A DNA stretch of 55,510 nucleotides from Paraburkholderia sp. (GCA_031286755.1 JAITTX010000181.1:1-55510); one strand, 5' to 3'; shown: positions 16,514 through 26,499, counted from the first letter of the stretch. Translations and numbers: made by a program. Notes: a model not told the origin generated them from the letters alone.

Positions 16514-17263
16514 GTGAAAGTACTGGTAGCGGTCAAGCGCGTCGTCGATGCCAATGTCAAGGTGAGCGTGAAGTCGGATGGTACGGGCGTCGACATCTCG
16601 AGCGTGAAGATGTCGATGAATCCATTCGATGAGATCGCGGTTGAGGAGGCCGTGAGATTGAAGGAGGCGGGTGTGGTTTCCGAGGTGATAGCGGTTTCCT
16701 GTGGTACCGCGCAAGTGCAGGAAACGCTGCGCGCGGCGCTGGCGCTCGGCGCGGACCGGGCGATCCTGCTCGAATCGAATGAGGAACTCCAGCCGTTGGC
16801 AGTCGCGAAGTTGCTCAAGGCGCTGGCGGACAAGGAGGAGCCGCAACTGGTGATTCTCGGCAAGCAAGCCATCGATGACGATTGCGGCCAGACGGGCCAG
16901 ATGCTGGCTGCGCTGGCAAATCTGCCGCAGGCCACTTTCGCCTCGAACGTGCTTGTGGCTGACGGCAGGGCGACGGTGTCGCGTGAGGTCGATGGCGGTA
17001 CGGAAACGCTCTCGCTGAAGCTGCCCGCAGTGGTCACGACCGATCTGCGTCTGAATGAGCCGCGCTATGTGACGCTGCCAAACATCATGAAGGCAAAGAA
17101 GAAGCCGTTAGAAACCGTGAAGCCAGCAGACCTGGGCGTTGATGTCACGCCGCGTCTGAAGACGCTGAAAGTCAGCGAGCCGCCGAAGCGCCAGGCTGGT
17201 GTGAAGGTGGCGGACGTGAAGATGCTGGTCGAAAGGCTGAAGACCGAAGCCAGGGTGCTTTGA
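16514..17263 (+). CDS. etfB: Electron transfer flavoprotein beta subunit
   Basis: A 249-residue ETF beta subunit: [59 protein letters not shown] and the C-terminal [13 protein letters not shown]. It binds AMP and pairs with EtfA to pass electrons from the acyl-CoA dehydrogenase to ETF-ubiquinone oxidoreductase. GTG at 16514 has AAGGAGAG upstream. Burkholderiales normally carry a housekeeping etfBA elsewhere, so this may be a pathway-specific second copy. Confidence 0.95.
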   Translation: MKVLVAVKRVVDANVKVSVKSDGTGVDISSVKMSMNPFDEIAVEEAVRLKEAGVVSEVIAVSCGTAQVQETLRAALALGADRAILLESNEELQPLAVAKLLKALADKEEPQLVILGKQAIDDDCGQTGQMLAALANLPQATFASNVLVADGRATVSREVDGGTETLSLKLPAVVTTDLRLNEPRYVTLPNIMKAKKKPLETVKPADLGVDVTPRLKTLKVSEPPKRQAGVKVADVKMLVERLKTEARVL

Positions 17264-17289
17264 TCCAGGAATACGCGGAGACGAAAGAA

Positions 17290-18222
17290 ATGACGATTCC
17301 GGTAATTGCTGAACACGATAACGCATCGATCAGGACTGCGACGCTGAACACGGTTGCTGCCGCGCGGAAGATCAGTGACGACATTCATGTACTGGTTGCT
17401 GGCCACAACGCGCAAGGGGCGGCTAAGGCGGCTGCAAGGATTGCCGGTGTGGCTGAAGTGCTGCTTGCCGATGCGCCGCAACTGGCCGAAGGCCTCGCGG
17501 AAAACGTTGAGGCGACGGTGCGGGGCATCGCGAGGGACTACTCGCACATCCTCGCGCCTGCGACGGCATACGGCAAGAACGTCGCGCCGCGCATCGCCGC
17601 GAAGCTCGACGTCGCGCAGATCAGCGACATCACGGCCGTCGATTCCGCCGATACGTTCGAGCGCCCGATCTACGCTGGCAGCGTGATTGCGACTGTGCAA
17701 TCGTCCGATCCAATCAAGGTCATCACGGTGCGTGCGACGGGCTTCGACCCGGTTGCAGCGGAAGGGGGCAGCGCATCGGTCAAGCAGATTGAAGCCGCAG
17801 CCGATGCAGGCATCGCGCAACTCGTGGGCCGCGAAGTGACGAAGCTGGACCGCCCCGAACTGACGTCGGCGAGCATCGTTGTGTCGGGTGGCCGTGGTCT
17901 GGGCAGCGGCGAGAACTACGCGAGGGTGCTGGAGCCGCTGGCGGACAAGCTCGGCGCGGCGATGGGCGCATCGCGCGCGGCCGTCGACGCGGGCTATGTG
18001 CCGAACGACTATCAGGTCGGCCAGACGGGCAAGATCGTTGCGCCGCAGCTCTATATCGCGGTCGGCATCTCGGGTGCAATCCAGCACCTTGCAGGCATGA
18101 AGGACTCGAAGGTCATCGTCGCGATCAACAAGGACGAGGAAGCGCCGATTTTCAGCGTCGCGGATTATGGTCTCGTCGGCGATCTGAACGACGCAGTGCC
18201 TGCGCTTGCTGCGCATATCTGA
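17290..18222 (+). CDS. etfA: Electron transfer flavoprotein alpha subunit
   Basis: A 310-residue ETF alpha subunit. The FAD domain is recognisable by [33 protein letters not shown] and [23 protein letters not shown] at 17290 ([12 protein letters not shown]) matches the family start and follows a GGAG-containing stretch. A TTG at 17260 is in frame but has no site. It is 26 bases after etfB and completes the CoA-transferase/ACAD/ETF operon. Confidence 0.95.
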   Translation: MTIPVIAEHDNASIRTATLNTVAAARKISDDIHVLVAGHNAQGAAKAAARIAGVAEVLLADAPQLAEGLAENVEATVRGIARDYSHILAPATAYGKNVAPRIAAKLDVAQISDITAVDSADTFERPIYAGSVIATVQSSDPIKVITVRATGFDPVAAEGGSASVKQIEAAADAGIAQLVGREVTKLDRPELTSASIVVSGGRGLGSGENYARVLEPLADKLGAAMGASRAAVDAGYVPNDYQVGQTGKIVAPQLYIAVGISGAIQHLAGMKDSKVIVAINKDEEAPIFSVADYGLVGDLNDAVPALAAHI

Positions 18223-18322
18223 AACACACTTACCGGTTTGCCCGATGTTTCGCGCGTTGTCCGACAAGCGCGGCGCGCGGGCACGATCCTATAGCACTGC
18301 CCTTTCGGAGAGGAGCGCAACA

Positions 18323-19750
18323 ATGGACCGCACCGCATCACGTATTGAAGGAACTGTTCTGGTCGAACGGCGTTCAATCGACTACATTCCCGACGCCGAG
18401 CGTCACGGCAATCTGCTCAGTCAGTTCACGCTCTGGTTCGGCGCGAATCTCCAGGTCACAGCCGTCGTGGTCGGCGCACTCGCCGTCGTGCTGGGAGGCG
18501 ACGTATTCTGGTCGCTGGTCGGACTCTTCGCTGGACAAATTCTGGGTGGTGCCGTGATGGCGTTGCACGGCGCACAGGGCCCGCAGCTTGGCCTTCCGCA
18601 GATGATTTCGAGCCGCGTGCAGTTCGGCATCTATGGCGCGATCATTCCGCTCGCACTGGTCTGCGTGATGTACGTTGGTTTCTCCGCGGGCGGCACGGTG
18701 CTCGCCGGTCAGGCAATCGGCGAGTTACTTGGCGTCAATAGCACCGTGGCGATACTGATTTTTGCTTCCATCGTGATTCTGCTCACGGGGTTTGGGTATC
18801 GAATCATTCACGCCATGGGTCGCGTTTCGAGCATCGTCGGTACGCTGGCTTTCTTGTACCTCTTCACGAGCCTGTTGAACGGTCATGCATGGGGCTCGCT
18901 GCTCGCCAACCGTCATTTCACGGTCGCCTCGTTCCTGCTCGCCGTTTCGCTTTCGGCATCGTGGCAGATCGCTTATGGCCCTTACGTAGCCGACTACTCG
19001 CGTTATCTCCCGAAGTCCACCTCCGCATTGAGGACATTCTTCGCCATTTTCAGCGGCACGGTAATCGGCGCGCAGGTATCGATGACGTTCGGCGTGCTCG
19101 CCGCCGCGCTCGCAGGTGAGCGCTTCGCTGGACACGAAGTGTCGTTCATCGTCGGCCTCGGCGCGACGGGGATCATCGCCGCGATCCTGTACTTCACGAT
19201 CGCGCTCGGCAAGCTCACCATCACGACGCTCAATGCATACGGCAGCGTGATGTCGGTGGCGACGATCGTCACCGGCCTCGGTCAGCGCCGTGAGATTTCC
19301 CCCCGTGCGCGAATCGCCTTCGTGATTCTTTCGGTGAGCATATCGAGTGCGCTTGCACTTGCCGGGCAGCATTCGTTCCTGAAAGCGTTTTCATCCTTCC
19401 TGCTGTTCCTGCTCGTGTTCTTTACGCCGTGGAGCGCGATCAACCTCGTTGATTACTACTGGGTGACGCGCGAGCGTTACGACGTACCCGCGCTCTTCGA
19501 TGCGAATGGCCGTTACGGACGCTGGAATCCAGTCGGGATCGTGGTCTACGTGGTTGGCGTGCTAGTGCAGATGCCGTTTGTCGCCACCGGCTTTTACACG
19601 GGGCGCTGGGTCGATGCGCTCGGCGGCGTAGATATTTCGTGGATCGTCGGCATTGTCGTACCAGGCGCGCTGTTCTACGTGGCTACACGTTTTGTGCAAT
19701 CGCGTGTGCCGGATCAGTTGATCCTGCCCGATACGTTTGGCGACGCGTGA
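18323..19750 (+). CDS. NCS1-family permease (cytosine/purine type)
   Basis: A 475-residue membrane protein of the nucleobase-cation symporter-1 family, with about twelve helices. Typical segments are GNLLSQFTLWFGANLQVTAV, ALHGAQGPQLGLPQMISSR and the late NLVDYYWVTRERYDVP. ATG at 18323 follows GGAGAGG; upstream in-frame starts lie inside etfA and are rejected. NCS1 carriers take up cytosine, purines, allantoin, hydantoins or similar compounds. Its place after etfA suggests import of the operon substrate, though a nucleobase-like substrate does not fit CoA chemistry obviously. Confidence 0.88.
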   Translation: MDRTASRIEGTVLVERRSIDYIPDAERHGNLLSQFTLWFGANLQVTAVVVGALAVVLGGDVFWSLVGLFAGQILGGAVMALHGAQGPQLGLPQMISSRVQFGIYGAIIPLALVCVMYVGFSAGGTVLAGQAIGELLGVNSTVAILIFASIVILLTGFGYRIIHAMGRVSSIVGTLAFLYLFTSLLNGHAWGSLLANRHFTVASFLLAVSLSASWQIAYGPYVADYSRYLPKSTSALRTFFAIFSGTVIGAQVSMTFGVLAAALAGERFAGHEVSFIVGLGATGIIAAILYFTIALGKLTITTLNAYGSVMSVATIVTGLGQRREISPRARIAFVILSVSISSALALAGQHSFLKAFSSFLLFLLVFFTPWSAINLVDYYWVTRERYDVPALFDANGRYGRWNPVGIVVYVVGVLVQMPFVATGFYTGRWVDALGGVDISWIVGIVVPGALFYVATRFVQSRVPDQLILPDTFGDA

Positions 19751-19755
19751 AAGCG

Positions 19756-19771
19756 CGCCTGTATGCAGGCG
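19756..19771. terminator. Small hairpin between convergent genes
   Basis: CGCCTG-TATG-CAGGCG is a perfect six-base stem with a four-base loop, just after the permease stop and before the convergent MFS gene stop. There is no T run, so factor-independent termination is uncertain. Confidence 0.4.
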
Positions 19772-19803
19772 AGAAGATATCCGCCTTACGAAGCCACGCC
19801 CAA

Positions 19804-21159
19804 CTACTGCGATGACGCAGGAAGCTGGCTGCGGAATGCGAGAATGACGATTATCCCCGTGGCAATCTGAATGGCGGCAACGACATACAGTCCAGTCACC
19901 ATACTGCCCGTCATATCCTTGAGTACGCCAAGCATCCACGAAGATAGCAACCCCGAAATTTGTCCGAGGCTGCTAATGACTGCGATGCCGATGGCTGCGG
20001 TGCTTTTCGACAGGTACGTTGGGGGAATTGACCAGAAGACAGAGAAAGCGCCGTACTGGCCAATGCTCACGAACGTAAGAAAGACAATTGCGGGTAGCCA
20101 ACTCGTATGGAACGCGGCCAGCAACAGCGAGCCGATGGCCGTTACCGAGACCATCGTCATGAAGTGCCAGCGTCGCTCCTGGACACGGTCTGAGCGGCGA
20201 CCCACCGTAATCATCGAGATTGCTCCGGCGATATTCGGAATCATCGTCAGCAGACCGTTTGCAAGCGGGCTGCCGATTCCGGACTGCCGGATGATTGCCG
20301 GCCCCCAGAAGTTCAGCACGCTCAGAGCCCAGGGACTGAAGAAGTACGCCAGCGATAGCAGATAGATTCGTGGGTCACGCAGGAGAGCCGCGAAGATGGC
20401 GCCGGCGCCTTCAATGTGTTGCTTGCCCGTCTGTTCGCTATCGAGCAGCGCACGCAGATGATGCTTCTCATCCGTGGTCAGCCAGCGTGCGTCCTCGGGC
20501 TTGTTGTCGAGGTAGAAGAAGGCAATGACACCCATCAGCAGCGCAGGCGCGCCTTCAAGCAGGAACATCCATTGCCACGACTTCAGTGTATGAGCGTCGC
20601 CGAAAAGCTGCATGATTCCGCCCGACAGTGGCCCGCCAAGCATCCCCGCCACGCAGAGGCTGACCATCAGCATCGAAGTTGCGCCCGCACGGCGGGTGGC
20701 GGGAAACCAGTAGCTGAGGTAAAGAATCAGGCCCGGGAAGAAGCCTGCTTCGGCGGCACCCAGCAGGATGCGCACGGCGTAGAACTGAAACGGTGTGGTG
20801 ACGAAAGCGGTGCTCGCCGATACGATGCCCCATGCCACCATGATGCGCAGAAGGGCTGCGCGGGCGCCAAGCTTTTCGAGCAGCATGTTGCTCGGGACTT
20901 CAAAGAGGACGTATCCGAGGTAGAAGATGCCGGCGCCCAAACCGTACGAAGCATCGGTCAGACCTACGTCGGTCTTGAATCTCAGATAGGCGAAGCTGAC
21001 GTTCGAACGATCGATGTAGCACAGCACGTATGCAAAGAGCAGGAACGGTATCAGCCGAAGTGTGACCTTCCTGAATAGGGCTGCTTCGTCAACGGAACGG
21101 GTATTGGGTATGGTCGCGCGAGCGCTGCCCGCGTGACCGGTGAAAGTGACTTCATTCAA
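19804..21159 (-). CDS. MFS transporter, anion:cation symporter type
   Basis: A 451-residue MFS carrier with the ACS-family pattern: LIPFLLFAYVLCYIDRSNVSFA, GLGAGIFYLGYVLFEVPSN and GFFPGLILYLSYWFP. Members import organic acids such as tartrate, phthalate and glucarate. The TTG at 21159 is chosen as start: AGGAG lies seven bases upstream, and the start overlaps the end of the upstream MaoC gene by eight bases, which indicates translational coupling. The frame opens further back at 21282, inside MaoC, without a site. Confidence 0.88.
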   Translation of the reverse strand: MNEVTFTGHAGSARATIPNTRSVDEAALFRKVTLRLIPFLLFAYVLCYIDRSNVSFAYLRFKTDVGLTDASYGLGAGIFYLGYVLFEVPSNMLLEKLGARAALLRIMVAWGIVSASTAFVTTPFQFYAVRILLGAAEAGFFPGLILYLSYWFPATRRAGATSMLMVSLCVAGMLGGPLSGGIMQLFGDAHTLKSWQWMFLLEGAPALLMGVIAFFYLDNKPEDARWLTTDEKHHLRALLDSEQTGKQHIEGAGAIFAALLRDPRIYLLSLAYFFSPWALSVLNFWGPAIIRQSGIGSPLANGLLTMIPNIAGAISMITVGRRSDRVQERRWHFMTMVSVTAIGSLLLAAFHTSWLPAIVFLTFVSIGQYGAFSVFWSIPPTYLSKSTAAIGIAVISSLGQISGLLSSWMLGVLKDMTGSMVTGLYVVAAIQIATGIIVILAFRSQLPASSQ

Positions 21160-21694
21160 GGTTGTCTCCTGGTTTTTTGGGTTGTATGAGGGCTCTCGCC
21201 TGGTTCTGGGGGCTGGAGCGTTTGCGCAGCAGATAGCGCTGCGTCCCCTCCATGACCGTTTCACCGCGTTGATTGATGACACTGGATTTCATCGCAAGCA
21301 CGCCGGTCGTTCTTTGCTCGACGAGTTGACTGACTTCAAGCGCGCTATAAAGTGTGTCGCCCATGAACACGGGTTTCAGGAAGTGGCTGCTCTGTTCGAT
21401 GAAGCCAATCAGCGAGTGCTCGACCATATGCGGAAAGAAGCCGGCTCCGGCCGCTGTCTGGATGGCAACCTGAAACCCGTGAGCCAGCATGCCCGGCATA
21501 CCGCGGGAGCGGCAGTACTCGACGTCGTAATGCACCGGGTGGTTGTCGCCACTGGCCAACTGGAATGCTGCAAACAGCGCGTCGGTCATCGTCCGCGACG
21601 GTAGTGCGAACCGCTCGCCAACGCGGAAGTCTTCGAAAAATCGCTGTTCGCACAGGTAATGCGTTGGGGGGCGGGTAGCTTCGTGTGTCTCCAT
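21152..21694 (-). CDS. MaoC-like (hot-dog fold) dehydratase
   Basis: A 180-residue protein of the MaoC/(R)-hydratase family. FEDFRVGERFALPSRTMTDA and ASGDNHPVHYDVEYC contain the hydratase motif with Asp and His, followed by GMLAHGFQVAI. Such enzymes hydrate enoyl-CoA esters, including mesaconyl-CoA and itaconyl-CoA types. METHEATR at 21694 is taken as the start; the frame extends to 21790 but that part does not look like the family. It is co-transcribed with the MFS carrier and divergent from a LysR gene. Confidence 0.85.
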   Translation of the reverse strand: METHEATRPPTHYLCEQRFFEDFRVGERFALPSRTMTDALFAAFQLASGDNHPVHYDVEYCRSRGMPGMLAHGFQVAIQTAAGAGFFPHMVEHSLIGFIEQSSHFLKPVFMGDTLYSALEVSQLVEQRTTGVLAMKSSVINQRGETVMEGTQRYLLRKRSSPQNQARALIQPKKPGDNLE

Positions 21695-21866
21695 CGTGAT
21701 CGCAGGTATATAGTGACTGGAAATGCTGCGGGCGAAAGCGTGATTTAGATGTCCCGCGCGGATGCTGAAGTATAAGAAGCTGCGTTTCACAAGCAGTAGT
21801 CGAATGTTTCGAAAGCCGCCTTCGAGTCTTTCTAATGCTGCATTGCAAGTGTGAAGGGAGAGTCAT
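21695..21866. promoter_or_regulatory. Divergent MaoC/LysR control region
   Basis: A 172-base gap between two divergent start codons. It must hold the promoters of the MaoC-MFS operon and the LysR gene. No strong palindrome was identified. Confidence 0.4.
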
Positions 21867-22772
21867 TTGAAATACGAATTGACAGACCTGAAGCTATTTC
21901 TGGCTGTTGCGGAATCCGAGAGCCTGTCGGGAGGGGCCTCGGTCATCCACATCTCCGCACCATCCGCGAGCTACAGGCTGAAGAATCTTGAGCAGGCTGT
22001 CGGTGCAGCCCTGTTCGTCCGGGGGCCGAAGGGAATGTCGCTCACGCCTGCGGGACGCGTTCTTCTCACGCACGTACGCACCGTGCTGTCTGCCGTTGAA
22101 CACATGCAGGGCGACGTCGCGCGTTTTGGCAACGGCGTAAAGGGGCACATTCGTCTGGTGGCGAACAGCTCCTGCATGGAGGGGTTGACCTCTGCGCTCA
22201 GTCGCTACCTCGTCACGCACCCCAACATCAACGTGGAAATGGAGGAGCGGCCTAGCGTTGACATAGTCCGGGCGGTCGCCGACAAGAGCGCCGATATTGG
22301 CCTGCTCGCGGGCGAGGTCGTTACCGACAAGCTGTCTTCCGTGGCATACGGTGAAGACGAGCTGATTCTTGTGACCCCGGTCCCGCATACGCTCAGTTCA
22401 CGCTCGTCGGTTTCGTTCGAAGAGATAGTCGACGCGGACTTCATCACCTTGAGCAAACGCAGCAGCAATACCCAGTTCCTTACACAGATGGCAGCGCGCG
22501 TCGGGCGCACGCTCAAAGTGCGCGTCAATGTCCACAGCTTTCCTGTGGTGTTGCGGCTCGTCGAGGAGAACGTTGGCGTATCTGTGGTTCCACGAAGTGT
22601 GGCGGTTCGCGCCATACAGGCGGGCCGTGTTGCGGGAGTCAAACTCGCGGATCCATGGGCCAAACGAATTCAAAGCGTCGTGGCCGTGAATTTCGATGCT
22701 TTACCAGGATTCGTGCGTGAATTCGTTGACTACCTTAAGGAGCCTTCGACGGACGAATCAGCCCCGGATTAG
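21867..22772 (+). CDS. LysR-family transcriptional regulator
   Basis: A 301-residue LysR protein: LTDLKLFLAVAESESLSGGA, HISAPSASYRLKNLEQAVGA and LFVRGPKGMSLTPAGRVLL, then the effector domain with FVRGPKG-type linker. The start is TTG at 21867 with AAGGGAG about seven bases upstream. It is divergent from MaoC-MFS and precedes the CoA-transferase and enoyl-CoA hydratase genes on its own strand, so it could control both units. Confidence 0.9.
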   Translation: MKYELTDLKLFLAVAESESLSGGASVIHISAPSASYRLKNLEQAVGAALFVRGPKGMSLTPAGRVLLTHVRTVLSAVEHMQGDVARFGNGVKGHIRLVANSSCMEGLTSALSRYLVTHPNINVEMEERPSVDIVRAVADKSADIGLLAGEVVTDKLSSVAYGEDELILVTPVPHTLSSRSSVSFEEIVDADFITLSKRSSNTQFLTQMAARVGRTLKVRVNVHSFPVVLRLVEENVGVSVVPRSVAVRAIQAGRVAGVKLADPWAKRIQSVVAVNFDALPGFVREFVDYLKEPSTDESAPD

Positions 22773-22872
22773 ATAGCGCCTAACGCGTTGTTTGAATCAT
22801 TCGACTCGTCGCTTGAAGTGGTGCCACCTATACTGCGACGATGCATCGAGTCAATGATTGGGAGTCAACGCA

Positions 22873-24096
22873 ATGCTTGAAGGCGCGCTCAAAGGCGTGA
22901 AGGTACTGGACCTGTCGCGTATCCTCGCCGGTCCATGGTGCACACAGAACATGGCCGACATGGGGGCGGAGGTCATCAAGATCGAGAATCCGGACGGCGG
23001 CGACGATACCCGTGAATGGGGACCGCACTATCTCGACTTTCCAGACGGGGAAGCACGTCTCTCGGCCTACTTTGCCAGTTGCAACCGCGGAAAGCGCTCG
23101 GTCGCCATCGATTTTTCGAAACCGCAGGGCGCCGCGATCGTGCGCCACCTCGCGTCGAAGGCAGACGTCGTGGTGGAGAACTTCAAATCGGGTTCACTCG
23201 CGAAGTACGGGCTCGATTACGAAACGCTTCGTGTGCTCAATCCCCGTCTCGTTTATCTGTCCATCACGGGGTTCGGGCAGAAGGGCCCCATGGCCGGCCG
23301 CCCGGGCTACGACTATGTCTTCCAGGGGGCGGGGGGGCTGCTCAGCTATACGGGGTGGCCCGATGGAGAGCCGGGCGCAGGTCCTGTGCGTGTCGGGGCA
23401 TCCATTATCGACGTCAGCACGGGCATGTATGGCACCGTTGCAGTCCTCGGCGCGCTGCTTCAGCGCGCGCAGACCGGCGAAGGCCAGCATATCGACCTCG
23501 CGTTGTCGGACGTTGCCGTTGCAATCAACGCGAACAATAACCTGTCGTATCTCATTTCCGGCAAGTCGCCCCAACGTCTGGGCAACGCGCACGCCAACCT
23601 CGCCCCCTACGAGATCTTTCCCTGCGCCGATGGCTATCTGATTCTCGCGGTCGGCAACGACCCGCAGTTCGTCCGGTTCTGCAATGTCGCCGGCCGTCCG
23701 GACATGGCCGGCGATGCGCGCTACGTCACCAACGAGGACAGGCTGAAAAATCGCGCATCGCTGTGTGAAGAGGTCGGCAAAATGCTTTCGACTCGAACCC
23801 AGCAGGAATGGGGTGACGCTTTCGACGCCAACGGCATTCCCTGGGGGCCGATCAACACGCTTGAACAAGTGTTCGCCAGTCCGCAGACCCAATACCGGCA
23901 GATGGCGCAGACCCTTACGCATCGCGAAGGGGCTTCTGTCCCGACCGTGCGCAACCCGGTCGCCATGGTCGATATATCCACAAGCAAGGCGCCGCCTCTC
24001 CTGGGTGAGGATACCCGCGAGATCCTGATGGGCCTCGAGATGTCCTCCGCTGACATTGAACAACTCGAAACGCAAGGCGTTGTGCATTCGCATTGA
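22873..24096 (+). CDS. Class III CoA-transferase (CaiB/BaiF family)
   Basis: A 407-residue class III CoA-transferase. LKGVKVLDLSRILAGPWCTQ, MGAEVIKIENPDGGDDTREW and ITGFGQKGPMAGRPGYDYV are typical; the catalytic Asp is in VGASIIDVSTGMYG. ATG at 22873 (MLEGALKG) follows GGGAGT, preferred over 22858. The adjacent enoyl-CoA hydratase starts 23 bases after the stop. This pair with the MaoC hydratase could handle an unsaturated dicarboxylic acid such as itaconate or mesaconate, but the diagnostic citramalyl-CoA lyase is not in the window. Confidence 0.9.
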   Translation: MLEGALKGVKVLDLSRILAGPWCTQNMADMGAEVIKIENPDGGDDTREWGPHYLDFPDGEARLSAYFASCNRGKRSVAIDFSKPQGAAIVRHLASKADVVVENFKSGSLAKYGLDYETLRVLNPRLVYLSITGFGQKGPMAGRPGYDYVFQGAGGLLSYTGWPDGEPGAGPVRVGASIIDVSTGMYGTVAVLGALLQRAQTGEGQHIDLALSDVAVAINANNNLSYLISGKSPQRLGNAHANLAPYEIFPCADGYLILAVGNDPQFVRFCNVAGRPDMAGDARYVTNEDRLKNRASLCEEVGKMLSTRTQQEWGDAFDANGIPWGPINTLEQVFASPQTQYRQMAQTLTHREGASVPTVRNPVAMVDISTSKAPPLLGEDTREILMGLEMSSADIEQLETQGVVHSH

Positions 24097-24118
24097 AACC
24101 TGAACCAGAGCCCAACAC

Positions 24119-24901
24119 ATGAACGATTTTTCGATTTTGACGCGCGACGACCGGGGTGTCGCCACGCTCACCATTGCCAATGCAGGGAAGCTCAATATCC
24201 TCTCCTCGGCGGTGATAGAGGATCTGACGACAACACTTCAGGCGTTGTCGAAGGACGAAACGGTAAAAGTCCTGGTGTTCGCCAGTAGCGGAGATAAAGC
24301 ATTCATTGGCGGCGCCGACCTCAAGGAGATGGCCAGGCTGGATGCTCCGCAAGCCGAGGCTTTCATCCGCCGACTCAAGGGCCTTTGCGACGCCTTGCGC
24401 ACATTTCCCGCGCCGGTCATTGCCCGAATCCAGGGCTGGTGCCTGGGCGGCGGACTCGAAGTCGCTGCTTCGTGTGACATACGGGTTGCAAGCACCGACG
24501 CGAACTTCGCGATGCCAGAAGTCCGCTTGGGCATTCCTTCGGTTATCCACGCAGCACTGCTTCCGCACCTTATTGGCCGCGGCCGCGCAAGCTGGCTGAT
24601 GCTGGCGGCGGATTCGATCGATGCGCGGCGTGCACTCGATTGGGGACTGGTGGAGCAGATCGTCGAGACGGCGCAACTCGATGCCGCGATCGGCGAAATG
24701 GTCGACAAGCTGCTCGAGTCCAGCGCTCGTGTGCTGCGCGCGCAGAAAGCGCTCCTCAACCAGTGGGATGACCTGTCTCTTTCGGCGGGCGTCGAAGTCA
24801 GCGTGCGGGCATTTCGCGACTCGTTCGAGAGCGGCGAACCCACGGAGTTCATGAACGCCTTCTTCGAAAAGCGCGCGAATCTCAATACTACGTCATCCTG
24901 A
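24119..24901 (+). CDS. Enoyl-CoA hydratase/isomerase family protein
   Basis: A 260-residue crotonase-fold protein. AFIGGADLKEM forms the first oxyanion-hole segment. GWCLGGGLEVAASCDIRVAS holds the first catalytic Glu and AMPEVRLGIPSV the second, so both glutamates of a true hydratase are kept. It likely hydrates the CoA ester made by the preceding CoA-transferase. It ends 139 bases from the convergent MFS gene. Confidence 0.9.
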   Translation: MNDFSILTRDDRGVATLTIANAGKLNILSSAVIEDLTTTLQALSKDETVKVLVFASSGDKAFIGGADLKEMARLDAPQAEAFIRRLKGLCDALRTFPAPVIARIQGWCLGGGLEVAASCDIRVASTDANFAMPEVRLGIPSVIHAALLPHLIGRGRASWLMLAADSIDARRALDWGLVEQIVETAQLDAAIGEMVDKLLESSARVLRAQKALLNQWDDLSLSAGVEVSVRAFRDSFESGEPTEFMNAFFEKRANLNTTSS

Positions 24902-25039
24902 TCATGATGGCGGATGGATGGAAACACCGCTGTCGCCAGGGTTTGAACGCTTTCTGCCGTCGAGCTGGAGCGGCCTGCGACCGAAAATCGGCCAAGTGGT
25001 ACTTGCACTATGTCGCCCCACTCGGAGACCATAGTGCGA

Positions 25040-26386
25040 TCAGGACTCAGCGCTTGGCCCATTGGCCATTGCGCGCTTTTGCGCGAGGCGCATCTTCGCC
25101 GGCGGAATGGCCATCCACACGAGCACGACACCTGCGATTCCAACTATCCCCATAACGAACATGCCCGAATAAAGACTACCGGTCTGCACCTTAAGCCACC
25201 CAATAATCGATGGACTCACGCCGCTGCCAATCGCCCCGACCATACTCACAAAAGCAAGACCACCGGCGGCACTTTTGCCTTGCATATAGGCCGTGGGAAT
25301 GGTCCAGTAAAGCGCAAGAATGGTGTAGCAACCGAACATGGCGCACATCATCAAGGCAACAGTGCCTGCCACGCTATCCCGAGCGAGCGGCAGCGCCACG
25401 AAGCTCGCCGCCGCGAGCAACCCGGGCACCGTGAAATGCAGATGGCGCTCCATCGTCCGGTCGGAATGCTGGCTCACGAGCACCATGCCTAGTGCCCCAA
25501 TCGCCGATATACCACCGGTCAGCCAGCCAATATGGCCGACGTTCGCGACACCGACCGACTTGAGAATAGAGGGCGTCCAGAAACTGACCGCGTTGGTCAC
25601 GCAGTTCACCGAGAAGTTCACCGCAGCGATCAGATACAGGCGTGGGTCGTGCAACATTGCGCGCAGCGATTGGGCCTGCGCATGCGTGCCGTGTTTGCGG
25701 TCCTCGGCAAGCCTGCTGGCCAGCAGCGATTTTTCCTCGGCGCTGAGCCATCGCGCTTCGGCCGGCGTATCGTCCAGATAGAAAAAGGCGGCCACGCCGA
25801 TCACGATAGCGGGTAGCGCTTCGATGAGGAACAGCCATTGCCAGCCATGCAGGCTGAGCGTGCCCTGCATGTTCTGCATGATCGCGCCGGAGAGCGGTGC
25901 GCCAATCATGCCGGAAATCGGAATGCCGAGCAGAAACAGACTGGTCACGCGGCCGCGCAGCGCATTGGGAAACCAGTAGGTAAGGTACAGCATGATGCCG
26001 GGGATGAAACCCGCTTCGGCGGCGCCGAATAACAGGCGCAGCGCATACAGATGCGAGGCCGATTGAATGAACATCTGCATCGCGCTCAGAATGCCCCAAA
26101 TCACCATGATGCGCGTAAGCGTCTTTCGCACGCCGATTTTCGCCAGCAACAGATTGCTCGGAATATCGAACAGACTATAGGTGACGAAGAATAATGCGGT
26201 GGCAAAGCCGTAATTCGCGTCTGTGAGATTGAGGTCGGTGAGAAATTTCAGCTTTGCAAAGCCGATGTTAACGCGATCCAGATAGCAAATGAAATAGCAC
26301 AGCAGAATGAACGGCAGAAGCCGCCAGAGGATCTTCCGATAGAGCAACTGCTCCTGCGGCATGCTCGTCCGTTCATGAGTCTGCAT
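25040..26386 (-). CDS. MFS transporter, anion:cation symporter type
   Basis: A 448-residue ACS-type MFS carrier: LPFILLCYFICYLDRVNIGF, NYGFATALFFVTYSLFDIPS and GFIPGIMLYLTYWFPNALRG. It parallels the carrier at 19804 but is not a close duplicate. ATG at 26386 (MQTHERTS) has AAGGAG six bases upstream; the longer frame to 26533 is rejected. It is divergent from the IclR gene, with an IclR-style palindrome between them, so IclR control is likely. Confidence 0.9.
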   Translation of the reverse strand: MQTHERTSMPQEQLLYRKILWRLLPFILLCYFICYLDRVNIGFAKLKFLTDLNLTDANYGFATALFFVTYSLFDIPSNLLLAKIGVRKTLTRIMVIWGILSAMQMFIQSASHLYALRLLFGAAEAGFIPGIMLYLTYWFPNALRGRVTSLFLLGIPISGMIGAPLSGAIMQNMQGTLSLHGWQWLFLIEALPAIVIGVAAFFYLDDTPAEARWLSAEEKSLLASRLAEDRKHGTHAQAQSLRAMLHDPRLYLIAAVNFSVNCVTNAVSFWTPSILKSVGVANVGHIGWLTGGISAIGALGMVLVSQHSDRTMERHLHFTVPGLLAAASFVALPLARDSVAGTVALMMCAMFGCYTILALYWTIPTAYMQGKSAAGGLAFVSMVGAIGSGVSPSIIGWLKVQTGSLYSGMFVMGIVGIAGVVLVWMAIPPAKMRLAQKRAMANGPSAES

Positions 26387-26480
26387 CGTTGTCTCCTTCC
26401 TTGGGTTGTTGAGCGGGCCGTCGTTGGGCGCGTTCGTTCTGGTTATGACTCTACTCGTGGCCTCGGCACCCCGCCCAGCA

Positions 26481-26499
26481 AATTCCGCTCTGCGGAATT
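26481..26499. promoter_or_regulatory. Perfect palindrome, candidate IclR operator
   Basis: AATTCCGC-TCT-GCGGAATT is a perfect inverted repeat with eight-base arms. It lies between the divergent MFS (start 26386) and IclR (start 26609) genes. IclR-family regulators commonly bind short palindromes with TTCCG/CGGAA-type arms, so this is a strong candidate for the shared operator. Confidence 0.65.

Noticed and set aside
17065..18267. 400-residue minus-strand frame across etfA
   Set aside because: Shadow of etfA; the translation has no recognisable motif.
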